DNA of 11,574 nt from DASTQL01 sp035462845 (lineage in GTDB: Bacteria; Actinomycetota; Actinomycetes; Jiangellales; Jiangellaceae). Location: positions 1-11,574 of the forward strand of contig DATHTV010000106.1 of assembly GCA_035462845.1 (NCBI GenBank), in the 5' to 3' direction. Both the position numbers and the translations under genes were made by a program. Below are positions 6,502 to 11,574 of this stretch, piece after piece; position 1 is the stretch's first letter; the number at the start of each line of letters is the position of its first letter. Under the pieces are notes generated by a model. The model saw only the letters and a list, made by a program, of their open reading frames with translations. It searched no databases and was not told the DNA's origin.

Positions 6502-7995
6502 ATGGCAGCGACGGACCTCGTTCTCGTGCTCCTCGGCGCCCTGCTGGGCGCCCTCCTCGCCGTGCTCGTGGTCCGTACGAGGTCGGCGGCGACCCTCGCC
6601 GCTCTTGCCGCCGAGCGCGACGCCGTACGTCGTGAGGTGGAGGTCACGCGGGCCGAACGGGACGACTCGCGGCGCCGGGCGGAGGCGGCGGAGCGCTACC
6701 GGGCCGCTGCCGAGGCCGAGGCGCGGGGTGCAGGCGCACGGCTGGAGGCCGAGCGGCTGGGCGCCGAGCGCCGGCTCACCGACCTGCGCGAGCAGCACGA
6801 GCAGCTCGCCCAGCGCTTCCGGGCGCTGTCGAGCGAAGTCCTCGAGCAGACCCAGCGGCAGTTCCTCGAGCTGGCCGAGGAGCGGCTGGCCCGGGCCCAG
6901 CAGCGCGCCACCGGCGAGCTCGACCAGCGCCGGCAGGCGATCGACGAGCTGCTCGCCCCGATGCGGGAGTCGCTGGGCAAGGTCGAGACCCAGCTCGGCT
7001 CGGTGGAGAAGGAGCGGGCCACCGCCTACGCCGAGCTCCGCCAGCAGGTCGAGTCCATGGGCAGGACGTCCGAGCAGCTGCGCACGGAGACGGCCCAGCT
7101 CGTCGCGGCGCTCCGTGCTCCGCAGGTGCGCGGTCGGTGGGGCGAGATTCAGCTGCGCCGAGTCGTCGAGAGCGCCGGCATGGTGGAGCACTGCGACTTC
7201 GTCGAGCAGGCCTCGGTCGACACCCCGGACGGGCGGCTCCGCCCCGACCTGATCGTGCAGCTGGCCGGAGGCAAGCGGGTGGTCGTGGACTCCAAGGTCG
7301 CCTTCAGCGGCTACCTGGAGGCCATGGAGGCTCGCGACGACGCCACCCGGGCCCGACGGCTGAGCGCGCACGCCCGGCACCTGCGCGGGCACGTCGACGA
7401 CCTCGGCAACAAGCGGTACTGGGAGCAGTTCCAGCCGACGCCGGAGTTCGTCGTGATGTTCGTGCCTGCCGAGGTCTTCCTCAACGCCGCCCTCGAGCAC
7501 GACCCGGGGCTGCTCGAGCACGCCTTCGAGCGCAACGTCGTGATCGCGACGCCGGCCACGCTCATCGCCTTGCTGCGGACCATCGCCTACAGCTGGCGCC
7601 AGGAGGCACTGGCCCGCAACGCCGCCGACGTGCTCAGGCTCGGCCAGGAGCTGCACGGCCGGCTGTCGACGCTGGGCGAGAAGATCAGCAAGCTGGGGCG
7701 GCAGATCAACGGCGCCGTGAAGGCCTACAACGAGACCGTGGCCTCGCTCGAGAGCCGGGTCCTCGTGACCGCCCGCAAGATGGTGGACCTCAGGGTCGCC
7801 GACGCCGAGATTCCCGTGCCGTCGCAGGTCGAGGCGGTCGCCCGCGAGGTGCAGGCGCCGGAGCTGGTGGCCTCGGCGACTCCCACGCTGGTCCCCTTGG
7901 AGGACATCGGCCTCGACCCTCGGTACGGGCTGACCGCCGGGCCTCGGGACGACGCGGACGAGGACGCAGCCAGCGGTCGAGCCGCCGGCGCGTGA
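6502..7995 (+). CDS. rmuC: DNA recombination protein RmuC
   Basis: RmuC is a membrane-tethered protein with a predicted nuclease fold. In E. coli its loss affects inversion at short repeats, and it is thought to limit recombination or cut aberrant DNA; the exact reaction is not settled. Here 497 aa include an N-terminal membrane anchor (about 5-24), a long Arg/Glu/Ala-rich coiled coil (about 30-200) and the conserved core from VRGRWGEIQLRRVVE (about 208) onward. The core holds the PD-(D/E)xK-like motif D249 in RPDL and D263-S-K265 in VVVDSKV, followed by the typical NKRYWEQF, TPEFVVMFVPAE, ATPATLIALLRTIAYSWRQE and KLGRQINGAVKAYNETV blocks. The tail after about 440 is acidic and variable. The ATG is preceded by no clear Shine-Dalgarno. 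It is divergent from ychF and convergent with the next gene, with 13 bp between stops. Confidence 0.95.
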   Translation: MAATDLVLVLLGALLGALLAVLVVRTRSAATLAALAAERDAVRREVEVTRAERDDSRRRAEAAERYRAAAEAEARGAGARLEAERLGAERRLTDLREQHEQLAQRFRALSSEVLEQTQRQFLELAEERLARAQQRATGELDQRRQAIDELLAPMRESLGKVETQLGSVEKERATAYAELRQQVESMGRTSEQLRTETAQLVAALRAPQVRGRWGEIQLRRVVESAGMVEHCDFVEQASVDTPDGRLRPDLIVQLAGGKRVVVDSKVAFSGYLEAMEARDDATRARRLSAHARHLRGHVDDLGNKRYWEQFQPTPEFVVMFVPAEVFLNAALEHDPGLLEHAFERNVVIATPATLIALLRTIAYSWRQEALARNAADVLRLGQELHGRLSTLGEKISKLGRQINGAVKAYNETVASLESRVLVTARKMVDLRVADAEIPVPSQVEAVAREVQAPELVASATPTLVPLEDIGLDPRYGLTAGPRDDADEDAASGRAAGA

Positions 7996-8022
7996 CCGGG
8001 CGGCGCGGTCACACCGTGACCG
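7992..8022. terminator. Alternating inverted repeat at a convergent gene junction
   Basis: GTGACCG (7992-7998), CGGTCAC (8006-8012) and GTGACCG (8016-8022) alternate in orientation. The middle copy can pair with either neighbour, giving two exclusive 7-bp hairpins with 7-nt or 3-nt loops. The first and second copies contain the stop codons of rmuC (7993-7995) and of the opposing gene (8009-8011). A bidirectional terminator is the simplest reading; no T tract is present. Confidence 0.45.
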
Positions 8023-8320
8023 CGTAGGCCTCGCAGAACGTCAGGACCCGATCAGCGGTGGCCCTGGCCAACGCCTCGTCGACACCGTCGCGCTCGAGAC
8101 GACGGCTCAGCGCCTCGGAGTCCGCCGGCACGCCGTGCCGCAGCGCCTGCCAGGCGAGGCCGACGACGGCGTACGCGCGTGCGAAGTCGAGCCCCGCGAC
8201 CACTCGCTGCACGTCGTGGGCGACCCACTCCCGGTCGAAGGTGCCGCTCGGCGGGCCGAACACCCGCTCGCCCTCCACGTACCCGGGGTGCGGTCGGTCG
8301 GCAGGTGGGCGGCGAGGCAC
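8009..8320 (-). CDS. Conserved-looking hypothetical protein, 103 aa
   Basis: I do not recognise a named family. The protein starts with a Pro/Arg-rich stretch, continues with HPGYVEGERVFGPPSGTFDREW, then has a helical body with DVQRVVAGLDFARAYAVVGLAWQALRHG and a last helix ending RVLTFCEAYAVTV. The mix of aromatic and charged helix residues and the strong GC3 bias suggest a real cytoplasmic protein. There is no signal peptide or membrane segment. The GTG at 8320 is preceded by TAGCGT 6 nt upstream and by no Shine-Dalgarno, as in the surrounding genes. It is convergent with rmuC and divergent from the DUF6542-like gene. Nothing in the context points to a function. Confidence 0.65.
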   Translation of the reverse strand: MPRRPPADRPHPGYVEGERVFGPPSGTFDREWVAHDVQRVVAGLDFARAYAVVGLAWQALRHGVPADSEALSRRLERDGVDEALARATADRVLTFCEAYAVTV

Positions 8321-8326
8321 GGTCTC

Positions 8327-8332
8327 ACGCTA
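8327..8332 (-). promoter_or_regulatory. Candidate -10 element for the leaderless 103-aa gene
   Basis: TAGCGT on the minus strand fits TANNNT and is followed after 6 nt by the GTG start. No Shine-Dalgarno is present and no convincing -35 is seen. Confidence 0.4.
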
Positions 8333-8373
8333 GAGCCGGGGCGTGTCTCCCGCATCGCGAGCCGCGACGGCCG

Positions 8374-8379
8374 TACCGT
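8374..8379 (+). promoter_or_regulatory. Candidate -10 element for the leaderless DUF6542-like gene
   Basis: TACCGT fits TANNNT and ends 8 nt before the ATG at 8388. It supports that ATG over the in-frame GTG at 8343, which lies upstream of this element and has no ribosome-binding site. Confidence 0.4.
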
Positions 8380-8387
8380 CGACGGGC

Positions 8388-8915
8388 ATGGAGGTGGCAC
8401 GTACCGTCGGGGCCTGGCTGGCCACCGTGCGGCTGACCGCTGCGGGGACGCGCGTCCTCGGCATCGGGGCGGCGCTGCTCCTGGCCACCTTGGACTCGGG
8501 CGTGTCGCCCGGCCTCGGGCCCTTCTTCGTCGTGACCGCCACCGCGCTCTGTGGCTGGCTCTCCGCACGGGCGCGGCGTGAGGCCCTCTTCACGGCGGCG
8601 GTGCTCCCCCCGCTCGTCTTCCTGGCGGCGTCGATGCTGGCCGCGGCGCTCGGCCGCGGGATCGATCCGGACTCCGGCTGGTTCGTCGCCTCGGTGCAGA
8701 CCCTGGCCGCCACTGCTCCTGGGCTGTACGTGGCCACGGCCGTGGGGACCGGTCTCGCGCTGGTACGCCGCCAGCTCGCCGGGCCGCGACATAGCGCCGG
8801 GCTGGTCCCTCAGGACGAGGCGGACTGGGCGGCCCGCAGGTCGCGGCGGAGCTCCTGGGGCAGCGAGAAGATCAGCGTCTCCTCGGCCGAGCGGACCTCC
8901 TCCACGCGCGGGTAG
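8388..8915 (+). CDS. DUF6542-like small membrane protein, 3' end overlapping ispH
   Basis: This is an uncharacterised four-helix membrane protein found next to ispH in actinobacteria; Rv1111c holds the same place in M. tuberculosis. From the ATG at 8388 there are four hydrophobic segments (about 19-36, 42-60, 66-88, 98-125). The loop-helix motif RREALFTAAVLPPLVF (64-79), with its PPLVF core, is the feature I associate with DUF6542. The family-like part ends near residue 140. The last 34 codons run antisense through the 3' end of ispH, giving a 106-bp convergent overlap and a tail of low-complexity Arg/Ser (RRSRRSSWGSEK). A TAG in another frame at 8792-8794 would end the gene just before the ispH stop, so stop loss, a frameshift or a sequence error are all possible. 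Function is unknown. Confidence 0.65.
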   Translation: MEVARTVGAWLATVRLTAAGTRVLGIGAALLLATLDSGVSPGLGPFFVVTATALCGWLSARARREALFTAAVLPPLVFLAASMLAAALGRGIDPDSGWFVASVQTLAATAPGLYVATAVGTGLALVRRQLAGPRHSAGLVPQDEADWAARRSRRSSWGSEKISVSSAERTSSTRG

Positions 8916-9781
8916 CCGCGCTCGGCCAGCCAGTCCAGGACACCGCGGACCAGGATCTCCGGCACCGACGCCCCACTGGTGACGCCGACGGTCCGTACGC
9001 CGTCCAGCCAGGCCGGGTCAAGCTCCCCGGCGTGGTCGACCCGGTAGGCGGTCCGGGCTCCCGCCTCCATCGCCACCTCGACGAGGCGCACCGAATTGGA
9101 GGAGTTCCCCGACCCGACCACGATGACGAGGTCGGACTCGGCCGCGATCTCCTTGACGGCCACCTGGCGGTTCTGGGTGGCGTAGCAGATGTCGTCGCTC
9201 GGCGGGTCGATCAGGTGGGGGAAACGCTTGCGCAAGCGGGCGACGGTGGTCATCGTCTCGTCGACCGACAGAGTGGTCTGGGACAGCCAGGACACCCGTG
9301 CGGGATCCCGCACGGCGACCTTGTCCACGTCCTCGGGACCCTGGACCAGCTGGATGTGCCGCGGCGCCTCACCGGCCGTGCCCTCGACCTCTTCGTGCCC
9401 CTCGTGGCCGATGAGGAGGATGTCGTAGTCGTCGGACGCGAACCTGCGTGCCTCGTGGTGGACCTTGGTGACCAGCGGGCAGGTCGCGTCGATGGTGCGG
9501 AGCTCGCGCTCCGCGGCCTCGGCGTGCACCGCCGGGGAGACGCCGTGGGCGGAGAAGATCACCCGGGCACCCTCGGGCACCTCGTCGAGCTCCTCGACGA
9601 AGATCGCTCCGCGTTCCTCGAGGGTCCGGACGACGTGCAGGTTGTGGACGATCTGCTTGCGAACGTAGACCGGGGCCCCGTAGAGGTCGAGCGCCTTCTC
9701 CACGGTGACGACGGCACGGTCGACGCCCGCGCAGTAGCCGCGGGGGGTGGCGAGCAGGACGCGTCCGGGAGCTTCGGTCAT
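8810..9781 (-). CDS. ispH: 4-hydroxy-3-methylbut-2-enyl diphosphate reductase IspH (LytB)
   Basis: IspH is the last enzyme of the MEP pathway. It reduces HMBPP to IPP and DMAPP with a [4Fe-4S] cluster in the cytoplasm. The 323-aa protein has the three cluster cysteines: C17 in TPRGYCAGV, C101 in DATCPLV and C199 in DICYATQNRQ. Other family blocks are the substrate-binding H46 in IVHN, FSAHGVSP (76-83), GHEGHEEVEGTAGE (125-138, with H129 and E131 at the catalytic positions), SQTTLSVDET, SGNSSNS and TSGASVPE. The ATG at 9781 is preferred over the one at 9790 because the -10 candidate covers the latter. It is divergent from xseA with 60 bp between starts, and convergent with the DUF6542-like gene, which overlaps its last 106 bp. 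No residue is missing, so it should be active. Confidence 0.97.
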   Translation of the reverse strand: MTEAPGRVLLATPRGYCAGVDRAVVTVEKALDLYGAPVYVRKQIVHNLHVVRTLEERGAIFVEELDEVPEGARVIFSAHGVSPAVHAEAAERELRTIDATCPLVTKVHHEARRFASDDYDILLIGHEGHEEVEGTAGEAPRHIQLVQGPEDVDKVAVRDPARVSWLSQTTLSVDETMTTVARLRKRFPHLIDPPSDDICYATQNRQVAVKEIAAESDLVIVVGSGNSSNSVRLVEVAMEAGARTAYRVDHAGELDPAWLDGVRTVGVTSGASVPEILVRGVLDWLAERGYPRVEEVRSAEETLIFSLPQELRRDLRAAQSASS

Positions 9782-9788
9782 ACCGTCC

Positions 9789-9794
9789 ATGGTA
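9789..9794 (-). promoter_or_regulatory. Candidate -10 element for leaderless ispH transcript
   Basis: TACCAT on the minus strand matches TANNNT and ends 7 nt before the ATG at 9781. It shares the 60-bp ispH/xseA spacer with the xseA element on the other strand, 34 bp away. Confidence 0.5.
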
Positions 9795-9828
9795 GGTGCG
9801 CACGGGAAGCCGGCATCCGCGCGCCCGC

Positions 9829-9834
9829 TACGGT
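9829..9834 (+). promoter_or_regulatory. Candidate -10 element for leaderless xseA transcript
   Basis: TACGGT matches TANNNT and ends 7 nt before the xseA ATG. The intervening GCCCCGC has no Shine-Dalgarno character, so a leaderless mRNA is the simplest reading. Confidence 0.5.
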
Positions 9835-9841
9835 GCCCCGC

Positions 9842-11065
9842 ATGGCCTTGCAGACCTCGCCCGAACGGCCGGCCCCCGTCCGCGTGGTCTCGCAAGCCAT
9901 CGGGGGCTGGATCGAGCGGCTGGGCGCGCTCTGGATCGAGGGGCAGGTGGCGCAGCTCAGCCGCCGTCCCGGGGCCCGGACCACCTTCCTCGTACTGCGC
10001 GACCCCGCCGCTGACCTGTCCCTGCAGGTCACCTGCCCGACCGCCGTCCTGGACGCCGTGGTGCCCCCGCTGACAGAGGGTGCCCGCGTCGTCGTCCACG
10101 CCAAGCCGGCGTGGTACTACCCCCGCGGGACGATCTCCCTCGCGGCCGACGAGATCCGCCAGGTCGGGCTCGGTGAGCTGCTCGCCCGCCTCGAACGGCT
10201 CCGCCGCCTGCTCGCCACTGAGGGCCTCTTCGACGCCGACCGCAAGCGCTCGCTGCCGTTCCTGCCCCGTACGGTCGGGTTGATCTGCGGTCGCGCCTCG
10301 GCGGCCGAGCGCGACGTGCTGGAGAACGCCCGGCGGCGGTGGCCTGCCGTCCGGTTCCGCGTGCTCGAGGTCGCGGTCCAGGGGCCGACGGCGGTCTCTC
10401 AGGTCCTCGACGCCCTGCGTGCCCTCGACCGCGACCCCGAGGTCGAGGTGGTCGTCCTCGCGCGCGGCGGCGGCTCGGTGGAGGACCTGCTGCCGTTCTC
10501 CGACGAGGCACTGGTGCGCGGTGTCGCGGCCTGCCGTACCCCCGTCGTCAGCGCGATCGGGCACGAGAGCGACACGCCCCTCGTCGACCTCGTCGCCGAC
10601 GTCCGCGCGTCGACCCCGACCGACGCCGCCGAGCGGGTCGTGCCGGACGTCACCGAGGAGCTCGCCGGTCTCGCCCAGGCCCGGCTCCGCTCCCTCAGGG
10701 CGCTCCGCCACCGGCTGGACGGGGAGACGTCGCTCATCGCCTCACTGCGGTCGCGCCCGGTGCTCGCCGACCCGCACCACGGACTGGACGTCCGCGCCGA
10801 GGAAGTGTCCGGCCTGCTGCACAGGGTCTGCCGCACGCTGGACCACCGGCTCGACCGGGCCGCCGATGACCTCGCCCACGTCCGGGCCCGTGTCCGGGCG
10901 CTCTCGCCCGCGGCGACCCTGGAACGCGGGTACGCGGTCGTGCACCGCGCCGACGGCGCAGTCGTCCGGTCACCGGCGGAGGTGGCCGAGGGCGAGCACC
11001 TGCGGCTGCGGCTCGCCCAAGGCGAGCTGGGGGCCCGCGCCGAGCACTTGGACCGTCCCGGCTGA
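9842..11065 (+). CDS. xseA: Exodeoxyribonuclease VII large subunit XseA
   Basis: XseA is the catalytic subunit of exonuclease VII, which degrades single-stranded DNA from both ends and works with several XseB subunits in the cytoplasm. The 407-aa protein begins with the N-terminal OB-fold (about 12-105, with GALWIEGQVAQLSRRPGARTTF and WYYPRGTISL). The catalytic domain follows: GLICGRASAAERDVLENARRR with D158, VVLARGGGSVEDLLPFSDE with R208, and SAIGHESDTPLVDLVADVRASTPTDAAE with H241 and D244. A helical region (about 270-350) leads to the conserved LSPAATLERGYAVV (355-368). These residues match the E. coli active-site set in order. The ATG at 9842 is supported by the leaderless -10 and by the family start MALQTSPE. 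It lies 105 bp upstream of xseB on the same strand, a longer gap than the usual tight spacing. Confidence 0.96.
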   Translation: MALQTSPERPAPVRVVSQAIGGWIERLGALWIEGQVAQLSRRPGARTTFLVLRDPAADLSLQVTCPTAVLDAVVPPLTEGARVVVHAKPAWYYPRGTISLAADEIRQVGLGELLARLERLRRLLATEGLFDADRKRSLPFLPRTVGLICGRASAAERDVLENARRRWPAVRFRVLEVAVQGPTAVSQVLDALRALDRDPEVEVVVLARGGGSVEDLLPFSDEALVRGVAACRTPVVSAIGHESDTPLVDLVADVRASTPTDAAERVVPDVTEELAGLAQARLRSLRALRHRLDGETSLIASLRSRPVLADPHHGLDVRAEEVSGLLHRVCRTLDHRLDRAADDLAHVRARVRALSPAATLERGYAVVHRADGAVVRSPAEVAEGEHLRLRLAQGELGARAEHLDRPG

Positions 11066-11117
11066 CTCCGGTCGATCGCAGTGAGCCGCGTCGCCCGGAC
11101 CGCGGCTGAAGCTCTTT

Positions 11118-11158
11118 CAGCGGGTCCTCACCCAGCGGGTCCTTGAACAGCGGGTCCT
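11118..11158 (+). repeat. Three 11-bp direct repeats at exact 15-bp period before xseB
   Basis: CAGCGGGTCCT occurs perfectly at 11118-11128, 11133-11143 and 11148-11158, with variable 4-nt spacers (CACC, TGAA). The last base of the third copy is the T1 of the xseB -10 candidate. The array fills most of the xseA-xseB gap. It could bind a regulator at the xseB promoter or be a slippage product. Confidence 0.85.
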
Positions 11159-11163
11159 AGGCT
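11158..11163 (+). promoter_or_regulatory. Candidate -10 element for leaderless xseB transcript
   Basis: TAGGCT matches TANNNT and ends 7 nt before the xseB ATG, with GGCACCC between. It suggests xseB has its own promoter in addition to any read-through from xseA. TTGAAC at 11143-11148 resembles a -35 but is only 9 nt away, too close to serve. Confidence 0.45.
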
Positions 11164-11170
11164 GGCACCC

Positions 11171-11452
11171 ATGCCCCAGCATGCCGGTCCCGCCGACCCG
11201 ACCGAGCCGGCCAGGCCGGCCGAGCCCGAGGTCCTCGCTGCGACCGCTGACCCGCTCAGCTACGAGCAGGCACGCGACGAGCTCGTCGAGGTCGTGCGCC
11301 GCCTCGAGACCGGCGGGACCTCGTTAGAGGAGGCGCTCGCCCTCTGGGAGCGGGGCGAGGAGCTGGCGGCTGTGTGCGAGCGCTTCCTCGAGGGCGCCCG
11401 CGCGCGGCTGGACGCCGCGGTCGCCGCGCGCGAGGAGGCCGGTCGAGGCTGA
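11171..11452 (+). CDS. xseB: Exodeoxyribonuclease VII small subunit XseB
   Basis: XseB is the small helical subunit that assembles in several copies on XseA and is needed for exonuclease VII activity. The 93-aa protein has an N-terminal Pro/Ala/Glu-rich extension of about 28 residues, then the family core LSYEQARDELVEVVRRLETG, the turn GTSLEEALALWERGEELA, and the closing helix CERFLEGARARLDAAV. The core length is normal; the extension is variable in actinobacteria and probably disordered. The start is fixed by TAGGCT 7 nt upstream and no other near start. It follows xseA by 105 bp that contain the triple repeat. A strong palindrome follows its stop after 17 bp. Confidence 0.93.
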   Translation: MPQHAGPADPTEPARPAEPEVLAATADPLSYEQARDELVEVVRRLETGGTSLEEALALWERGEELAAVCERFLEGARARLDAAVAAREEAGRG

Positions 11453-11469
11453 GGGGCTCAGACACACTG

Positions 11470-11493
11470 TCGTGATTCCGCACGGAATCACGA
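11470..11493. terminator. Perfect 24-bp palindrome after xseB, probable terminator
   Basis: TCGTGATTCCG (11470-11480), CA, then CGGAATCACGA (11483-11493) are perfect 11-bp arms; as RNA this gives a 10-bp stem with a GCAC tetraloop. It starts 17 bp after the xseB stop. No T tract follows on the plus strand. A terminator is the simplest reading, but the AT-containing arms and short centre also suit an operator for a gene beyond the window. The last 122 bp of the window hold no other feature I can support. Confidence 0.55.
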
Positions 11494-11574
11494 GAGCCGC
11501 CGCCCACGTCCGGGAGCGCCCCTGCCCGTCAGAGCGAGCACGCCGCGACCCGCCTCCGGCACCTGAGAGGATCC

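Noticed and set aside
9032..9841. Upstream extension of the xseA frame
   Set aside because: It is antisense to ispH; XseA homology begins at the ATG 9842, which has its own -10 element.
9791..10711. Upstream extension of the ispH frame on the minus strand
   Set aside because: The extension is antisense to xseA and carries no family sequence; IspH begins at the MTEAPGR start.
11118..11158. CRISPR-like array
   Set aside because: Repeats of 11 bp with 4-nt spacers are far too short for CRISPR.
11143..11163. TTGAAC plus TAGGCT as a full -35/-10 promoter of xseB
   Set aside because: The spacing is only 9 nt, too short for a sigma-70-type promoter; TTGA arises from a repeat spacer.
11569..11574. 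BamHI site GGATCC at the exact window end
   Set aside because: It could hint at a cloned-fragment boundary, but one hexamer is not evidence and there is no matching site at the other end.

Overview
The window is high-GC DNA with strongly GC-biased third codon positions. It looks like an actinobacterial chromosome, probably Nocardioidaceae or a related Propionibacteriales lineage; the phylum is firm and the family is inferred. I see no rRNA, tRNA, insertion sequence, CRISPR array or phage gene.

The right part (about 5351-11452) is a conserved core block: ychF(-), rmuC(+), a small hypothetical gene(-), a DUF6542-like membrane protein(+), ispH(-), xseA(+), xseB(+). Apart from rmuC and its small neighbour, the relative order and strands match the Mycobacterium tuberculosis Rv1107c-Rv1112 block (xseB, xseA, lytB2/ispH, a conserved hypothetical, ychF). 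The genes serve separate jobs: exonuclease VII (XseA+XseB) and RmuC in DNA metabolism, IspH in isoprenoid synthesis, and YchF as a ribosome-associated ATPase. All seven starts lack a clear Shine-Dalgarno site. Six have a TANNNT hexamer and rmuC has CAGAGT, ending 6-8 nt before the ATG/GTG, so leaderless transcription looks like the default here.

The left part (about 1-5331) looks more accessory. It holds the 3' end of a membrane-bound M28 metallopeptidase(+), an opine/octopine-dehydrogenase-family enzyme(-), a secreted protein with faint LecA/PA-IL-like features(-), and a polytopic membrane protein(+). That membrane gene overlaps, by ATGA, a 54-codon ORF that may be the remnant of an ABC ATPase. 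The dehydrogenase and the membrane-protein gene have good Shine-Dalgarno sites, unlike the core block. The divergent spacer between the secreted and membrane genes carries a hairpin, a 12-bp palindrome, a 15-bp palindrome and a 10-bp direct repeat, so both genes may be specifically regulated.

I found no convincing large new multi-gene system. The best leads are the leaderless architecture, the three 11-bp repeats at exact 15-bp spacing in front of xseB, the dyads around the secreted and membrane genes, the lectin-like secreted protein, and the 106-bp convergent overlap of the DUF6542-like gene with ispH.
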